Assembly (NCBI GenBank): GCA_031277235.1
Contig: JAITMT010000161.1
Span: 1-19,319 of the forward strand
Origin: Tannerella sp.
GTDB taxonomy: Bacteria; Bacteroidota; Bacteroidia; Bacteroidales; Tannerellaceae
Reading direction: 5' to 3'
DNA: 19,319 nucleotides
Part shown: positions 6,870 to 14,166 of the stretch, piece by piece
How the letters are laid out: every line of letters begins with the position of its first letter
Position numbering within the stretch: the first letter of the stretch is position 1
Program-made: the position numbers and the translations under genes
Notes under the pieces: generated by a model
Told to the model about the DNA's origin: nothing
The model's input: the letters and a program-made list of their open reading frames with translations, nothing else
Database searches by the model: none

Positions 6870-9800
6870 ATGAAGTTATATCTATACAGTCGGGAAAATG
6901 TGTTGAAGGCGACGGTTTCGCCGGATGACAGTTCGGTCAATACGAAGGGCGTCATGGACGATAATGTCCTTTCGCTTTCGTTTGTGGATTATGCGCATTT
7001 TAACATCGACGTGAATGACTATGCGGACTTTAACGGCGAACGTTTTTATGCGCTTGAGAAATATGCTCCGGAACAGAAATCAACCGTCGAGTGGTCGTAC
7101 AGTTTTCAGTTGTACGGGATTGAAAGTTTGATCAAGCGGGTACTCGTTCTGAAAATGGTTGATACCGAAATGAATCCCGTGTTCTCGCTGACGGCTCCGG
7201 CATACGAACACGTCAAACTGTTCGTGGACAACATGAACCGCGTTTTGGGCGGCACGAACTGGAAAGTCGGCGAAGTGATTCCCACCGCCAACATCGTAGC
7301 GGATTATAACGGAACCTATATCAGCGACGGATTGAATCAGTTGGCGGAACTGGCAGGTACGGAATGGTGGGTGGAAGGCTCAACCGTCAATCTGTCGCGC
7401 TGCGAACACGGCGAGTCTCTTGATTTGGCATACCATAACGGCTTGCTTTCATTGAGCCGCGACACGAATGAAAACGCCAAATTTTTCACACGCCTATATC
7501 CCATTGGAAGCAGCCGCAACATTGACCGGACGGACTACAACTATTCACGCCTGCAACTGCCCGACCGGTCGCCCTACCGCGAGCAAAACCTTGAGTACGG
7601 TATCATTGAACATTTTGAAGAGGAAGCATTTTCACACATCTATCCGCGCAGGTTCGGGACGGTCGGAACGGTAAGAACAGAACAGCGGACGGGCGATGAC
7701 GGCAATCCCTTTACCATTTATTATTTTACCGATCCGAGTTTAACATTTGATCCGAACAGTTACATGATGCCGGGACTGGTATTGAACATCGTGTGGCAGG
7801 GCGAAATTGACGGCGAAGGCGGAGAGTTGGAAGGTCGGGATTTTGAAGTGAATTTCGACAGCAATACGCAGGAATTTGAGATTATCACACAATTCCCGTA
7901 CGATGACGAAACGCAGTTGCCGGGCGGCACACTGATCCCGAAGCCGGGCGACAAATACATTCTGTACAATCTCAAAATGCCGACCGAATATATCACGGCG
8001 GCGGAACTGGAGTTTGAACAGGCGGTAGCGGATTACATGCAGCGCAGCGCGATGGACAAATCCGTATATAAGGCGCCTACCGATTATCTGAATCTGATTT
8101 CGCGGGGAATTGACCTGATTTTGGGTCAGCGGGTGAAACTGGAGAGCGCGCAGTATTTTCCCGGCGCCGGGTTCCGGAACAGCCGCGTTACGCGCATCAG
8201 CCGCAAAGTGAACAATCCGCTGCAAATGGATATCGAAATATCCGACACCGTGGATCGCGGTAAAATGGCTGCGCTGGAAGGCAGCATCACGGAGATAGAC
8301 CGATATGTCCGGCAGACGTTCGGCGGCATGCCGGGCATTATCAAGACGGGCGACACGACGCTGCCGACGGATACGAATCTTTTTTCGGCGCGGCGGTCGC
8401 TGCGGGAGTTCCTGTCGAAAAGGAATGACGACACGGCGCAGGGATTGATTACGTTTTTGAAAGGTATAGCCTTAGGGAAATATGTACAGGGGCAAAGCGG
8501 TGCGACGATAGACGCACAGGGAAATGCGGAATTTCTCAGTGTTGTTATCCGCAATATTCTGCGGAGCGCTGATTTTGTGGATGGCTTCACGGGCGAAGGG
8601 TGGGGTATCGGCATTGATCCGGTTACGGGACTTTCTTCCATGACGGTTGATAAACTCACCGTCCGGCAGACGCTGGCGGTGTTTGAGTTGCTGATTGAGA
8701 AGATACGTTCCGTTGGCGGACAGATTATTGTGAGCGCGGCAAACGGAACGGTCAAGTCAATTGATAATGGACAATTGACAATTGACAATGAATTGACGGA
8801 CTGTTATATCCTGACATTTGAGGAAGAAAACGAATTTGCTGTCGGCGATCTGGTAAGATGTCAGGTATTTACCGGCTCGAAAATGAAATCCTACTGGGTG
8901 GAAGTAGCGGGGACGGGCGCTACTTCTATCACCGTTCCAATATCTGAATTTGGCGGCGCAACGCCCGCGGCGGGCGATGAACTTGTCCTCATGGGGAACA
9001 CGGAAAACCCCTTGCGCCAAAACCTGATCAGCATTTCGGCTACGGAAGACGGACAGCCGCGCATTGACGTGCTGAACGGGGTGAAGGAAAAGAATTTTAA
9101 CGGCGCACTGCGGGCGCGGCTGGGCAATCTGGACGGTATTTTCGATTCGTGGTTTCCATTGGACAAACAGCCGCAGGGCGACGGTATTTATGCCGACAAT
9201 GCCTATTTGCGGGGTAATTTCGTGCTGGTGAACGGAAAGGACGTAAAGACTGAATTTGAAGTGATGGACGGGAAATTCAACAGCGTCATCAGTTCGGTAC
9301 TGGACGACATGAGCGGCGCGGAGGGGAACGTTCTGCGGAACTCGTCGTTCTACCGGAATCTTTGGTACTGGACTTCGGAAAATCTGGTCAGCCTGATTAA
9401 CGTCAGCGGTCCTTACCTGCATGTCGGCGGCGCGTTTTATACGGAAAAACAGCATGTTGCGGATATTGTTTTTGACGGCAGCCGGAATGTTTTGAGGATT
9501 AAAACTACTTCGCTGAAGCAGATAAATGCGGACTTAGCCCCCCCCAACCCCCCCGAAGGGGGGGCTTTGCCCGGTACATACAATATTTCATTTTTTTACC
9601 GGGCTTTGTCGGAGGGGACTTTGACGGTCGGGTTTGAGGGGAAGGAGTTGTTTCATACGGAAACGCTTTCCTCAATGGCGGCTTATCAGAAGATGACCGT
9701 CTCGGCGAAGTGGGACGGTACCGGCGATTTTGAAATCGGTTTTACGGGCGAGATTTTGATTTACGGGCTGATACTTTCATCCGATGCTTATGCCGACGCG

Positions 9801-10790
9801 ATTGTGCAACTGGAAACGCGCATTACGCAGACGGAGAGCCAGATTTTGCTGATGGCTACCGAAACTTACGTGGACAGTGCGACCAACCAGATATACCAGC
9901 AACTGACTTCGGAACTGAGCATCACGGCGGGTGCGATCAGCGCGGTGTCGAGCCGGGTGAGCGCCCTGGAACAGGCGTCGGCGGGATGGATTACGACGGC
10001 GGACGGCAACCAGTTGTGGGCGTCGCTGCAATCGTACAACACGCTGACAAACACGCTGACACAGCAGCAAAGCAGCATTACGCAACTGGCGGGTTCCATC
10101 ACGTCGGCGGTGCAGTCCATTACGACGATTGACGGGCTTGTTTCGACGCATTCGAGCCTGATACAGCAACTTTCCAATTCCATTTCGACGGTGGTGCAGG
10201 AAGTGGACGCCATCACGGGCGCGGAGATTGTTTCGCGCATTAACCAGACGGCGAGCACGATAACGATAGATGCGTCGAAGATAAATCTCGTGGGCGATAT
10301 AACGGCTAACGGGAATGTACATATCAACACGGACGGTACGATTGTGGCGAAGGGCGGGCGGTTTGACGGGTATCTGTCGTTTCCGTTCAGAGAAGTGGAG
10401 GATTCGGATGCGACGGAAGTGAGCTACAACGCTCAATATGTGCAGTACAAAGTAAATCAGCACACGAATTTAATCTGCACATACGAAACGCGGGATATTC
10501 CCAATCTGGGGCTGGTAATTGTCAGGCAACGGATTATACTGCCGCAAAGTTCAGCATTTAACGGAGTGATAGTTAATTTATTCAATCCATTTGACAGCGC
10601 CGGATCTTTGGGTTCCATGTCCCGGACGCAGGTTGTAACGGAAAACGGGTTAAATATTTTTGACAACACGCTGACAAGTGATGACAAGACGCTAACCAAT
10701 ACGGTTGATTTTCACGGTGCGATGTTGCAGTTTTTATGTGTTGTATCCAACAGTCAGACACGGTGGATTATGCTCAACGGACAAACATAG
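6870..10790 (+). CDS. Large tail hub/fibre protein, Tal-like
   Basis: 1306 residues. The first about 480 form a tail-hub-like region: an N-terminal strand-rich domain, NQLAELAGTEWWVEG (near 155-169), then TRLYPIGSSRNI and later an NPLQMDIEISDTVDRG segment. This layout is seen in Tal/gp44-like proteins at the tail tip. The middle is a fibre shaft. About 980-1135 is a heptad-rich, probably trimeric coiled coil (ETRITQTESQILLMATETYV, SSRVSALEQ, QQQSSITQLAGSITSAVQ). ASKINLVGDITANGNVHI (about 1136) leads to a C-terminal head domain. Two repeat types are inserted in frame: SIDNGQLTIDNEL near residue 630 and APPNPPEGGA near residue 890. It ends in TAG, followed by 32 AT-rich bases. Probably structural, at the tail tip; any peptidase activity is not evident. 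Confidence 0.75.
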   Translation: MKLYLYSRENVLKATVSPDDSSVNTKGVMDDNVLSLSFVDYAHFNIDVNDYADFNGERFYALEKYAPEQKSTVEWSYSFQLYGIESLIKRVLVLKMVDTEMNPVFSLTAPAYEHVKLFVDNMNRVLGGTNWKVGEVIPTANIVADYNGTYISDGLNQLAELAGTEWWVEGSTVNLSRCEHGESLDLAYHNGLLSLSRDTNENAKFFTRLYPIGSSRNIDRTDYNYSRLQLPDRSPYREQNLEYGIIEHFEEEAFSHIYPRRFGTVGTVRTEQRTGDDGNPFTIYYFTDPSLTFDPNSYMMPGLVLNIVWQGEIDGEGGELEGRDFEVNFDSNTQEFEIITQFPYDDETQLPGGTLIPKPGDKYILYNLKMPTEYITAAELEFEQAVADYMQRSAMDKSVYKAPTDYLNLISRGIDLILGQRVKLESAQYFPGAGFRNSRVTRISRKVNNPLQMDIEISDTVDRGKMAALEGSITEIDRYVRQTFGGMPGIIKTGDTTLPTDTNLFSARRSLREFLSKRNDDTAQGLITFLKGIALGKYVQGQSGATIDAQGNAEFLSVVIRNILRSADFVDGFTGEGWGIGIDPVTGLSSMTVDKLTVRQTLAVFELLIEKIRSVGGQIIVSAANGTVKSIDNGQLTIDNELTDCYILTFEEENEFAVGDLVRCQVFTGSKMKSYWVEVAGTGATSITVPISEFGGATPAAGDELVLMGNTENPLRQNLISISATEDGQPRIDVLNGVKEKNFNGALRARLGNLDGIFDSWFPLDKQPQGDGIYADNAYLRGNFVLVNGKDVKTEFEVMDGKFNSVISSVLDDMSGAEGNVLRNSSFYRNLWYWTSENLVSLINVSGPYLHVGGAFYTEKQHVADIVFDGSRNVLRIKTTSLKQINADLAPPNPPEGGALPGTYNISFFYRALSEGTLTVGFEGKELFHTETLSSMAAYQKMTVSAKWDGTGDFEIGFTGEILIYGLILSSDAYADAIVQLETRITQTESQILLMATETYVDSATNQIYQQLTSELSITAGAISAVSSRVSALEQASAGWITTADGNQLWASLQSYNTLTNTLTQQQSSITQLAGSITSAVQSITTIDGLVSTHSSLIQQLSNSISTVVQEVDAITGAEIVSRINQTASTITIDASKINLVGDITANGNVHINTDGTIVAKGGRFDGYLSFPFREVEDSDATEVSYNAQYVQYKVNQHTNLICTYETRDIPNLGLVIVRQRIILPQSSAFNGVIVNLFNPFDSAGSLGSMSRTQVVTENGLNIFDNTLTSDDKTLTNTVDFHGAMLQFLCVVSNSQTRWIMLNGQT
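8757..8796 (+). repeat. ATTGACAAT-type repeat, in frame
   Basis: Tandem ATTGATAATGG, ACAATTGAC and AATTGACAATGAATTGAC units encode SIDNGQLTIDNEL inside the hub/fibre protein. An intergenic copy of the same type lies at 36-56. Confidence 0.8.
9536..9566 (+). repeat. C/G palindromic element, in frame (copy 7)
   Basis: Perfect 7-bp stem CCCCCCC (9548-9554) / GGGGGGG (9558-9564), loop GAA, with outer AGCC and GGCT also complementary. Encodes APPNPPEGGA between NADL and PGTYNISF. Confidence 0.85.
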
Positions 10791-10822
10791 AAGTTATTAA
10801 TTTTTTTTAAATATAAACAAGT

Positions 10823-11113
10823 ATGAAAGTAGATTTAAACAAGAATTTCAAGGACATCGCCGGCGCGGATATTCCCGGCGAAACGATGGCGGACACCATC
10901 AGTAAAGGATTGTTTCTCGGTCGCGGCGTGTCGGTTGTGGACGCAGGCGAGAAGTATGCGGCGTACAAACTGTCAACGAGACTAATCGCGGACAGGGGCG
11001 TAGTGGAACCCACGGATCTCGAATTTGATCTCATCCGGAAGGTTGCAGCGGCAGTACTCACGCCCGGCGCTTTCGGGCAGATTGTGGATTATCTTGATGC
11101 GAACAGGTTATGA
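10823..11113 (+). CDS. Small prophage protein of unknown function
   Basis: 96 residues, soluble, no signal peptide. It contains MADTISKGLFLGRG and ends LTPGAFGQIVDYLDANRL. I do not recognise a family with known function; short acidic proteins of this kind follow the fibre genes in Bacteroides prophages. The stop overlaps the next gene's start (ATGA, 11110-11113), suggesting translational coupling with the membrane protein. Confidence 0.7.
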   Translation: MKVDLNKNFKDIAGADIPGETMADTISKGLFLGRGVSVVDAGEKYAAYKLSTRLIADRGVVEPTDLEFDLIRKVAAAVLTPGAFGQIVDYLDANRL

Positions 11114-11514
11114 AGACATTTTTATTGATTCTCTGGCAGTTGCCGCAGTGGATCGTGTCGCTGCTTGTGTGCGGATATTACGTGATGACGGACAAACTCG
11201 TTGATATCTATACGGTAGAGAGCAAATACGGCAGGTCGGAGGCGTGGATCGTGGACAAGGAATCCCTGAGCGCGGTGAGTTTCGGCAGGTATATTTTTGC
11301 GGGGAAAAAACTGGTCGAGAAGTTCGGTACCGCAGATTTGAAGCACGAGTACGGGCACAGCGTGCAGTCGCTTTGGCTGGGACCGCTGTATCTGGTTGTC
11401 ATCGGGCTGCCGAGTCTGCTGTTTACGGCTTTTGACGGCAATATCGCCCGGCGGACTTATCCGGAAATTTGGGCGGACAGGATTGCGGAAGGTTTGGAAA
11501 TCAGGATTGAGTGA
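11110..11514 (+). CDS. Membrane protein with HEYGH zinc-metallopeptidase-like motif
   Basis: 134 residues. A membrane segment at about 3-25 is followed by a soluble part, then HEYGHSVQS (79-87), a second hydrophobic segment GPLYLVVIGLPSLLFTAF (91-108) and YPEIWADRI (117-125). HExxH with a following E/D-bearing motif (E119, D123) is the ligand set of small zinc peptidase-like membrane proteins; activity is not shown. It overlaps the upstream gene by four bases. It lies after the fibre genes, where lysis or host-modifying functions could be placed, but nothing assigns it. It ends in TGA just before a possible antisense RNA terminator. Confidence 0.65.
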   Translation: MKTFLLILWQLPQWIVSLLVCGYYVMTDKLVDIYTVESKYGRSEAWIVDKESLSAVSFGRYIFAGKKLVEKFGTADLKHEYGHSVQSLWLGPLYLVVIGLPSLLFTAFDGNIARRTYPEIWADRIAEGLEIRIE

Positions 11515-11636
11515 AAAAAGCCTCCAGCCTGTTTTCGTCTTCTCACTTACTAAACATAAAGCGTCCCCACGCGACCGGAGGCATAAACCTCCAATCGTGG
11601 GGACACTTTATATTTTAGAAAATTGCTGTGAGAAGC
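11513..11636 (-). ncRNA. Possible antisense RNA: nested hairpin with promoter and U-tract
   Basis: Read on the minus strand. A TATCTTTG box (11641-11648) would start a transcript at about 11635, exactly at an outer stem CTTCTCAC (11628-11635) that pairs with 11539-11546. Inside is a stem of 13 pairs in 14 (11596-11609 with 11558-11571), capped by a 5-bp stem (11588-11592 with 11577-11581). After the outer stem comes GGAGGC followed by six T (11525-11514). This GGAGGC could instead pair with GCCTCC of the apical stem, giving an alternative terminator hairpin. The same stem could act on the plus strand as a terminator of the tail operon. Transcription is inferred. Confidence 0.4.
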
Positions 11637-11640
11637 GGCG

Positions 11641-11648
11641 CAAAGATA
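11641..11648 (-). promoter_or_regulatory. -7 box TATCTTTG, minus strand
   Basis: Matches the Bacteroidetes -7 consensus TAnnTTTG. A weak TTTC stands about 22 bases upstream where TTTG is expected. It points away from the HTH gene and towards the nested hairpin. Confidence 0.4.
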
Positions 11649-11658
11649 GTGATAAAAA

Positions 11659-11919
11659 ATGAAAGTTATAGAAATTTTAAATTTTAACAGGGAATTATTG
11701 AACAGGCTTTTCAATTTGGGCATCACCCCGAAACATTACCGGTTCATTGATTTATACAATGAATTTATACAACTGAAACGGCAGGGCTGCAAGGTAACGT
11801 ACATCGTCGCCCATCTCGCCGACAAATACGGCGTTTGCGAGCGGAAGGTCTATGAGATTGCCCGGCATTTCGACGCGGACTGCGAAACCGTTGCAGCGGA
11901 GAAAATGGAAAACGTTTGA
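11659..11919 (+). CDS. Small helix-turn-helix protein
   Basis: 86 residues. Residues about 46-70 (VTYIVAHLADKYGVCERKVY) look like a helix-turn-helix of the kind that begins with a residue-spaced 'LADKYGVSERTVY' pattern, as in Mor-like and transposase-type DNA-binding domains. It may regulate the following modification genes. The gap to the methyltransferase start is 48 bases. In Mu the small Com protein precedes mom, but Com is a zinc-finger protein, so this would be positional similarity only. Confidence 0.6.
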   Translation: MKVIEILNFNRELLNRLFNLGITPKHYRFIDLYNEFIQLKRQGCKVTYIVAHLADKYGVCERKVYEIARHFDADCETVAAEKMENV

Positions 11920-11967
11920 ACGGCATTCAAACAGCGTTTAATTTTGCGGCAAAAACAGTCAGAATTT

Positions 11968-12756
11968 ATGCAGACACCACTCACTTACTACGGCGGCAAG
12001 CAGACGATGCTCAAGCACATACGCCCGCTTGTGCCGCCCCACACGCTTTACTGCGAGCCGTTTGCCGGAGGCGCGGCGCTCTTTTTCGACAAGGAACCGG
12101 CGAAGGTAAACGTCATCAACGACCTGAACGCCGAACTGATCACGTTCTACCGCGTCCTTGCCGTCTGTCCGGAGGATTTCAAAGCCCTCGTCCGGCAAAC
12201 CCTCCACAGCCGCGAACAGCACGTGCAGGCGTGGCACATCTACAACCACCCGTCATTTTTCACCGACGCACAGCGCGCGTGGGCGGTCTGGGTACTGTCG
12301 AAACAGGGCTTCGGCGGGCAGTTCTCCGCGTCGTTCGGATTCGACAAGAGCGGCGGCAAGAAGCACAAAAAGGTGCAGAACGCCAAGTCCATCCTCGAAA
12401 ACCGGGACATGCAAAGCCTGCTCGAACAGGCGACCGTCGAATGCGACGACGCGCTCGCGGTCATCCGCCGGTATGACTGTCCCGAAGCCTTCCACTTCAT
12501 TGATCCGCCGTATGTCGGTTCGAACATGGCGCACTATGCGGGCATGTTCAACGAACGGAGCCTGATTGAACTGCTCGACCTGTGCACCGCGCTGAAGGGC
12601 AAATTCATGCTGACCATGTATCCGAATGAAACTATCCGCGAATATGCCGCAAAATACGGCTGGCACATTCACGAAGTGGAACGCCAGATATCCGCCTGCA
12701 AAGCCGAACACCGCCGCCGCCAGGTAGAGTGGATGGTGATCAATTACGCTGTTTGA
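11968..12756 (+). CDS. Dam-type (D12 class) DNA adenine N6-methyltransferase
   Basis: 262 residues from the ATG at 11968; the frame is open upstream to a TTG at 11944, but YYGGK sits only six residues after this ATG, as in the family. It transfers a methyl group from S-adenosylmethionine to adenine N6 in DNA. Visible motifs: YYGGK (7-11), EPFAGGAAL (30-38, the SAM-binding FxGxG motif), NDLNAELITFY (51-61) and the catalytic DPPY (179-182). The length is normal for the D12 family. The target site cannot be read; GATC is common for the family. No restriction enzyme gene is nearby, so it is an orphan, probably for protecting phage DNA or for regulation. It ends in TGA. Confidence 0.92.
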   Translation: MQTPLTYYGGKQTMLKHIRPLVPPHTLYCEPFAGGAALFFDKEPAKVNVINDLNAELITFYRVLAVCPEDFKALVRQTLHSREQHVQAWHIYNHPSFFTDAQRAWAVWVLSKQGFGGQFSASFGFDKSGGKKHKKVQNAKSILENRDMQSLLEQATVECDDALAVIRRYDCPEAFHFIDPPYVGSNMAHYAGMFNERSLIELLDLCTALKGKFMLTMYPNETIREYAAKYGWHIHEVERQISACKAEHRRRQVEWMVINYAV

Positions 12757-12770
12757 CAGGATTTTAACAC

Positions 12771-12823
12771 TTTTAGGTATTATTAGCTCTTCACCCGTGA
12801 TTTTTTAGGTATTGTTAGCTCTT
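12771..12823. repeat. Direct repeat upstream of the amidoligase
   Basis: A 21-bp sequence with core TAGGTATTATTAGCTCTT (12771-12791) recurs at 12803-12823 with one change (ATTATTAG to ATTGTTAG). The copies start 32 bases apart, about three helical turns, which suits a pair of binding sites for one protein. They lie just before the putative promoter. Confidence 0.7.
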
Positions 12824-12824
12824 T

Positions 12825-12859
12825 TCCCTTGCGTGTGCGGGGAAGATTGCGGTACTTTG
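12825..12859 (+). promoter_or_regulatory. Putative promoter of the amidoligase operon
   Basis: TACTTTG (12853-12859) is one base shorter than TAnnTTTG. CTTG lies 21 bases upstream at the -33 position. The 146-base gap after the methyltransferase, together with direct repeats, suggests separate transcription. Confidence 0.35.
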
Positions 12860-12902
12860 CAGTGTTTTAAACGCTTGAATATTAACTTAAAAATAAAAGG
12901 AT

Positions 12903-13862
12903 ATGAACACGCAAATCACCGCAGTCGTAAACTCGAATGCAACAAAAACAGCAAAAATTCAACAGTTGATCCTGCTCGGACTCACCCGCACGCAAATCGC
13001 GGCTTTAATCACCAACGGCAATTACGGCTTCGTACAGAACGTGTACGCCAAAATGCAGCGCGAAGGCAGGCTTAACCAAACGGCAGCCGTAACCGCCGCC
13101 ATCGAAGAGACCATGACGCCGCAGGCTTTCGACAAGAAATTCGGCGTCGAATTCGAGGCGTACAACGTCGGAATGACGGCTCTGAAAAACGCGCTCGTGG
13201 CGGCAGGAGTCCGTTGCGAGACCGAAGGCTACAACCACGCCACGCGCGACCACTGGAAAATCGTAACCGACGGCAGCATCACCGGCACGCGGACGTTTGA
13301 ACTCGTAAGCCCGATTTTGCAGGGCGAAGCGGGACTGGCGGAACTGATAAAGGTCTGCACGGTACTGAACCGCTGCGGGGCAAAGGTAAACAAGTCCTGC
13401 GGAACACATGTCCATATTGACGCGCAGGCGTTCAGCCTTGACCGGTGGAAACGGATTTACATCAACTACGGCAGGCTTGAGAAAGTGATTGACGGATTTA
13501 TGCCGGAAAGCCGCCGGGATGATAATAACAGGTACTGCAAAGGTTTTGCCGCGGTCGCCGATTTCGATCGGAAAATAAAAAACGCGCGGGATTTGGACGC
13601 GATTGAAAATTTATTGCTATCTTCGCGGTACTGGAAGGTGAATCCGCAGTCGTGGAGCCGCCACAAAACGTGCGAGTTCCGGCAGCACGCGGGCACGACG
13701 GACTACGTCAAGATAAGCAACTGGATTCGTTTTCTGGGCAACCTGGTTGATTATTCGGAGCATTACGAAGTGCAGACGCGCACGCTGGCAACGCTCCGCA
13801 ATTTCAACGGCGTGGAACTGGTTAATTATTATGAATATAGAACATTGGAATTAGCGGCATGA
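12903..13862 (+). CDS. Amidoligase-family COOH-NH2 ligase
   Basis: 319 residues. The first about 60 (LTRTQIAALITNGNYGFVQNVYAKM) resemble a helix-turn-helix. The rest fits the Amidoligase_2 family, predicted glutamine-synthetase-like ligases that form amide bonds with ATP: FGVEFE (80-85), DHWKIVTDGSI (117-127), FELVSPIL (132-139), CGTHVHID (166-173) and CEFRQHAGT (257-265). The acidic and histidine residues of these motifs are the expected metal/ATP ligands. The substrate is unknown; in phages it could be protein, peptide or a modified DNA base. It overlaps the next gene by four bases (ATGA), so the two probably work together. Confidence 0.88.
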   Translation: MNTQITAVVNSNATKTAKIQQLILLGLTRTQIAALITNGNYGFVQNVYAKMQREGRLNQTAAVTAAIEETMTPQAFDKKFGVEFEAYNVGMTALKNALVAAGVRCETEGYNHATRDHWKIVTDGSITGTRTFELVSPILQGEAGLAELIKVCTVLNRCGAKVNKSCGTHVHIDAQAFSLDRWKRIYINYGRLEKVIDGFMPESRRDDNNRYCKGFAAVADFDRKIKNARDLDAIENLLLSSRYWKVNPQSWSRHKTCEFRQHAGTTDYVKISNWIRFLGNLVDYSEHYEVQTRTLATLRNFNGVELVNYYEYRTLELAA

Positions 13863-14101
13863 GTATGAAAAAATATTATTTAAGGGATGGCGGGGTGATT
13901 CAAGCCGAATCTCCCCGGCAGTTCGTAACGGAACTGCGGCTCGGCAGTTTCTTCGACAGCGACTGCACGGACGAAGAGTATATGCACCACGTCGCCGGGC
14001 GCTACAAAATCTATTCGAGCACGGCAGTAATTGATATTGCCAGCCCCGAAGCGTTTCTTGCCAGCCTGATTGCGGCGGGCTACGTTGAGCGGATGGAGTG
14101 A
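13859..14101 (+). CDS. Small protein coupled to the amidoligase
   Basis: 80 residues, acidic, no membrane segment. The start ATGAGTATG overlaps the amidoligase stop; the second ATG is at 13865. Features: KKYYLRDGGVIQAESPRQFVTELR then DEEYMHHVAGRY. I do not recognise the family. Coupling suggests a substrate, carrier or accessory subunit of the amidoligase. It is the last gene before the terminator and the prophage end. Confidence 0.7.
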   Translation: MSMKKYYLRDGGVIQAESPRQFVTELRLGSFFDSDCTDEEYMHHVAGRYKIYSSTAVIDIASPEAFLASLIAAGYVERME

Positions 14102-14125
14102 ATTGTGTTGTGTTATATTGTTTGA

Positions 14126-14166
14126 GTGAGCGCGGTATCGGAATTGGATGTCGCGCTTACTTTTTT
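14126..14166 (+). terminator. Rho-independent terminator of the rightmost prophage operon
   Basis: GTGAGCGCG (14126-14134) pairs with CGCGCTTAC (14152-14160) over 9 bp including one G-U, with a 17-base loop, followed by TTTTTT (14161-14166). It starts 25 bases after the last stop codon. The loop is longer than usual. Confidence 0.6.

Noticed and set aside
776..10790. Many long open frames on the minus strand opposite the tail genes (for example 2168-2959, 8757-9455, 9777-10463)
   Set aside because: They mirror GC-rich coding sequence of the opposite strand, have basic low-complexity translations and no recognisable domains.
776..10790. Alternative genetic code with TAG read as glutamine
   Set aside because: TAG ends the hub gene at 10788-10790 before an AT-rich gap and a new gene, and other genes use TGA; no general recoding is supported.
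11916..12476. An alternative frame overlapping the methyltransferase
   Set aside because: It starts at TTG, has an arginine/proline-rich shadow translation, and overlaps a well-supported gene.
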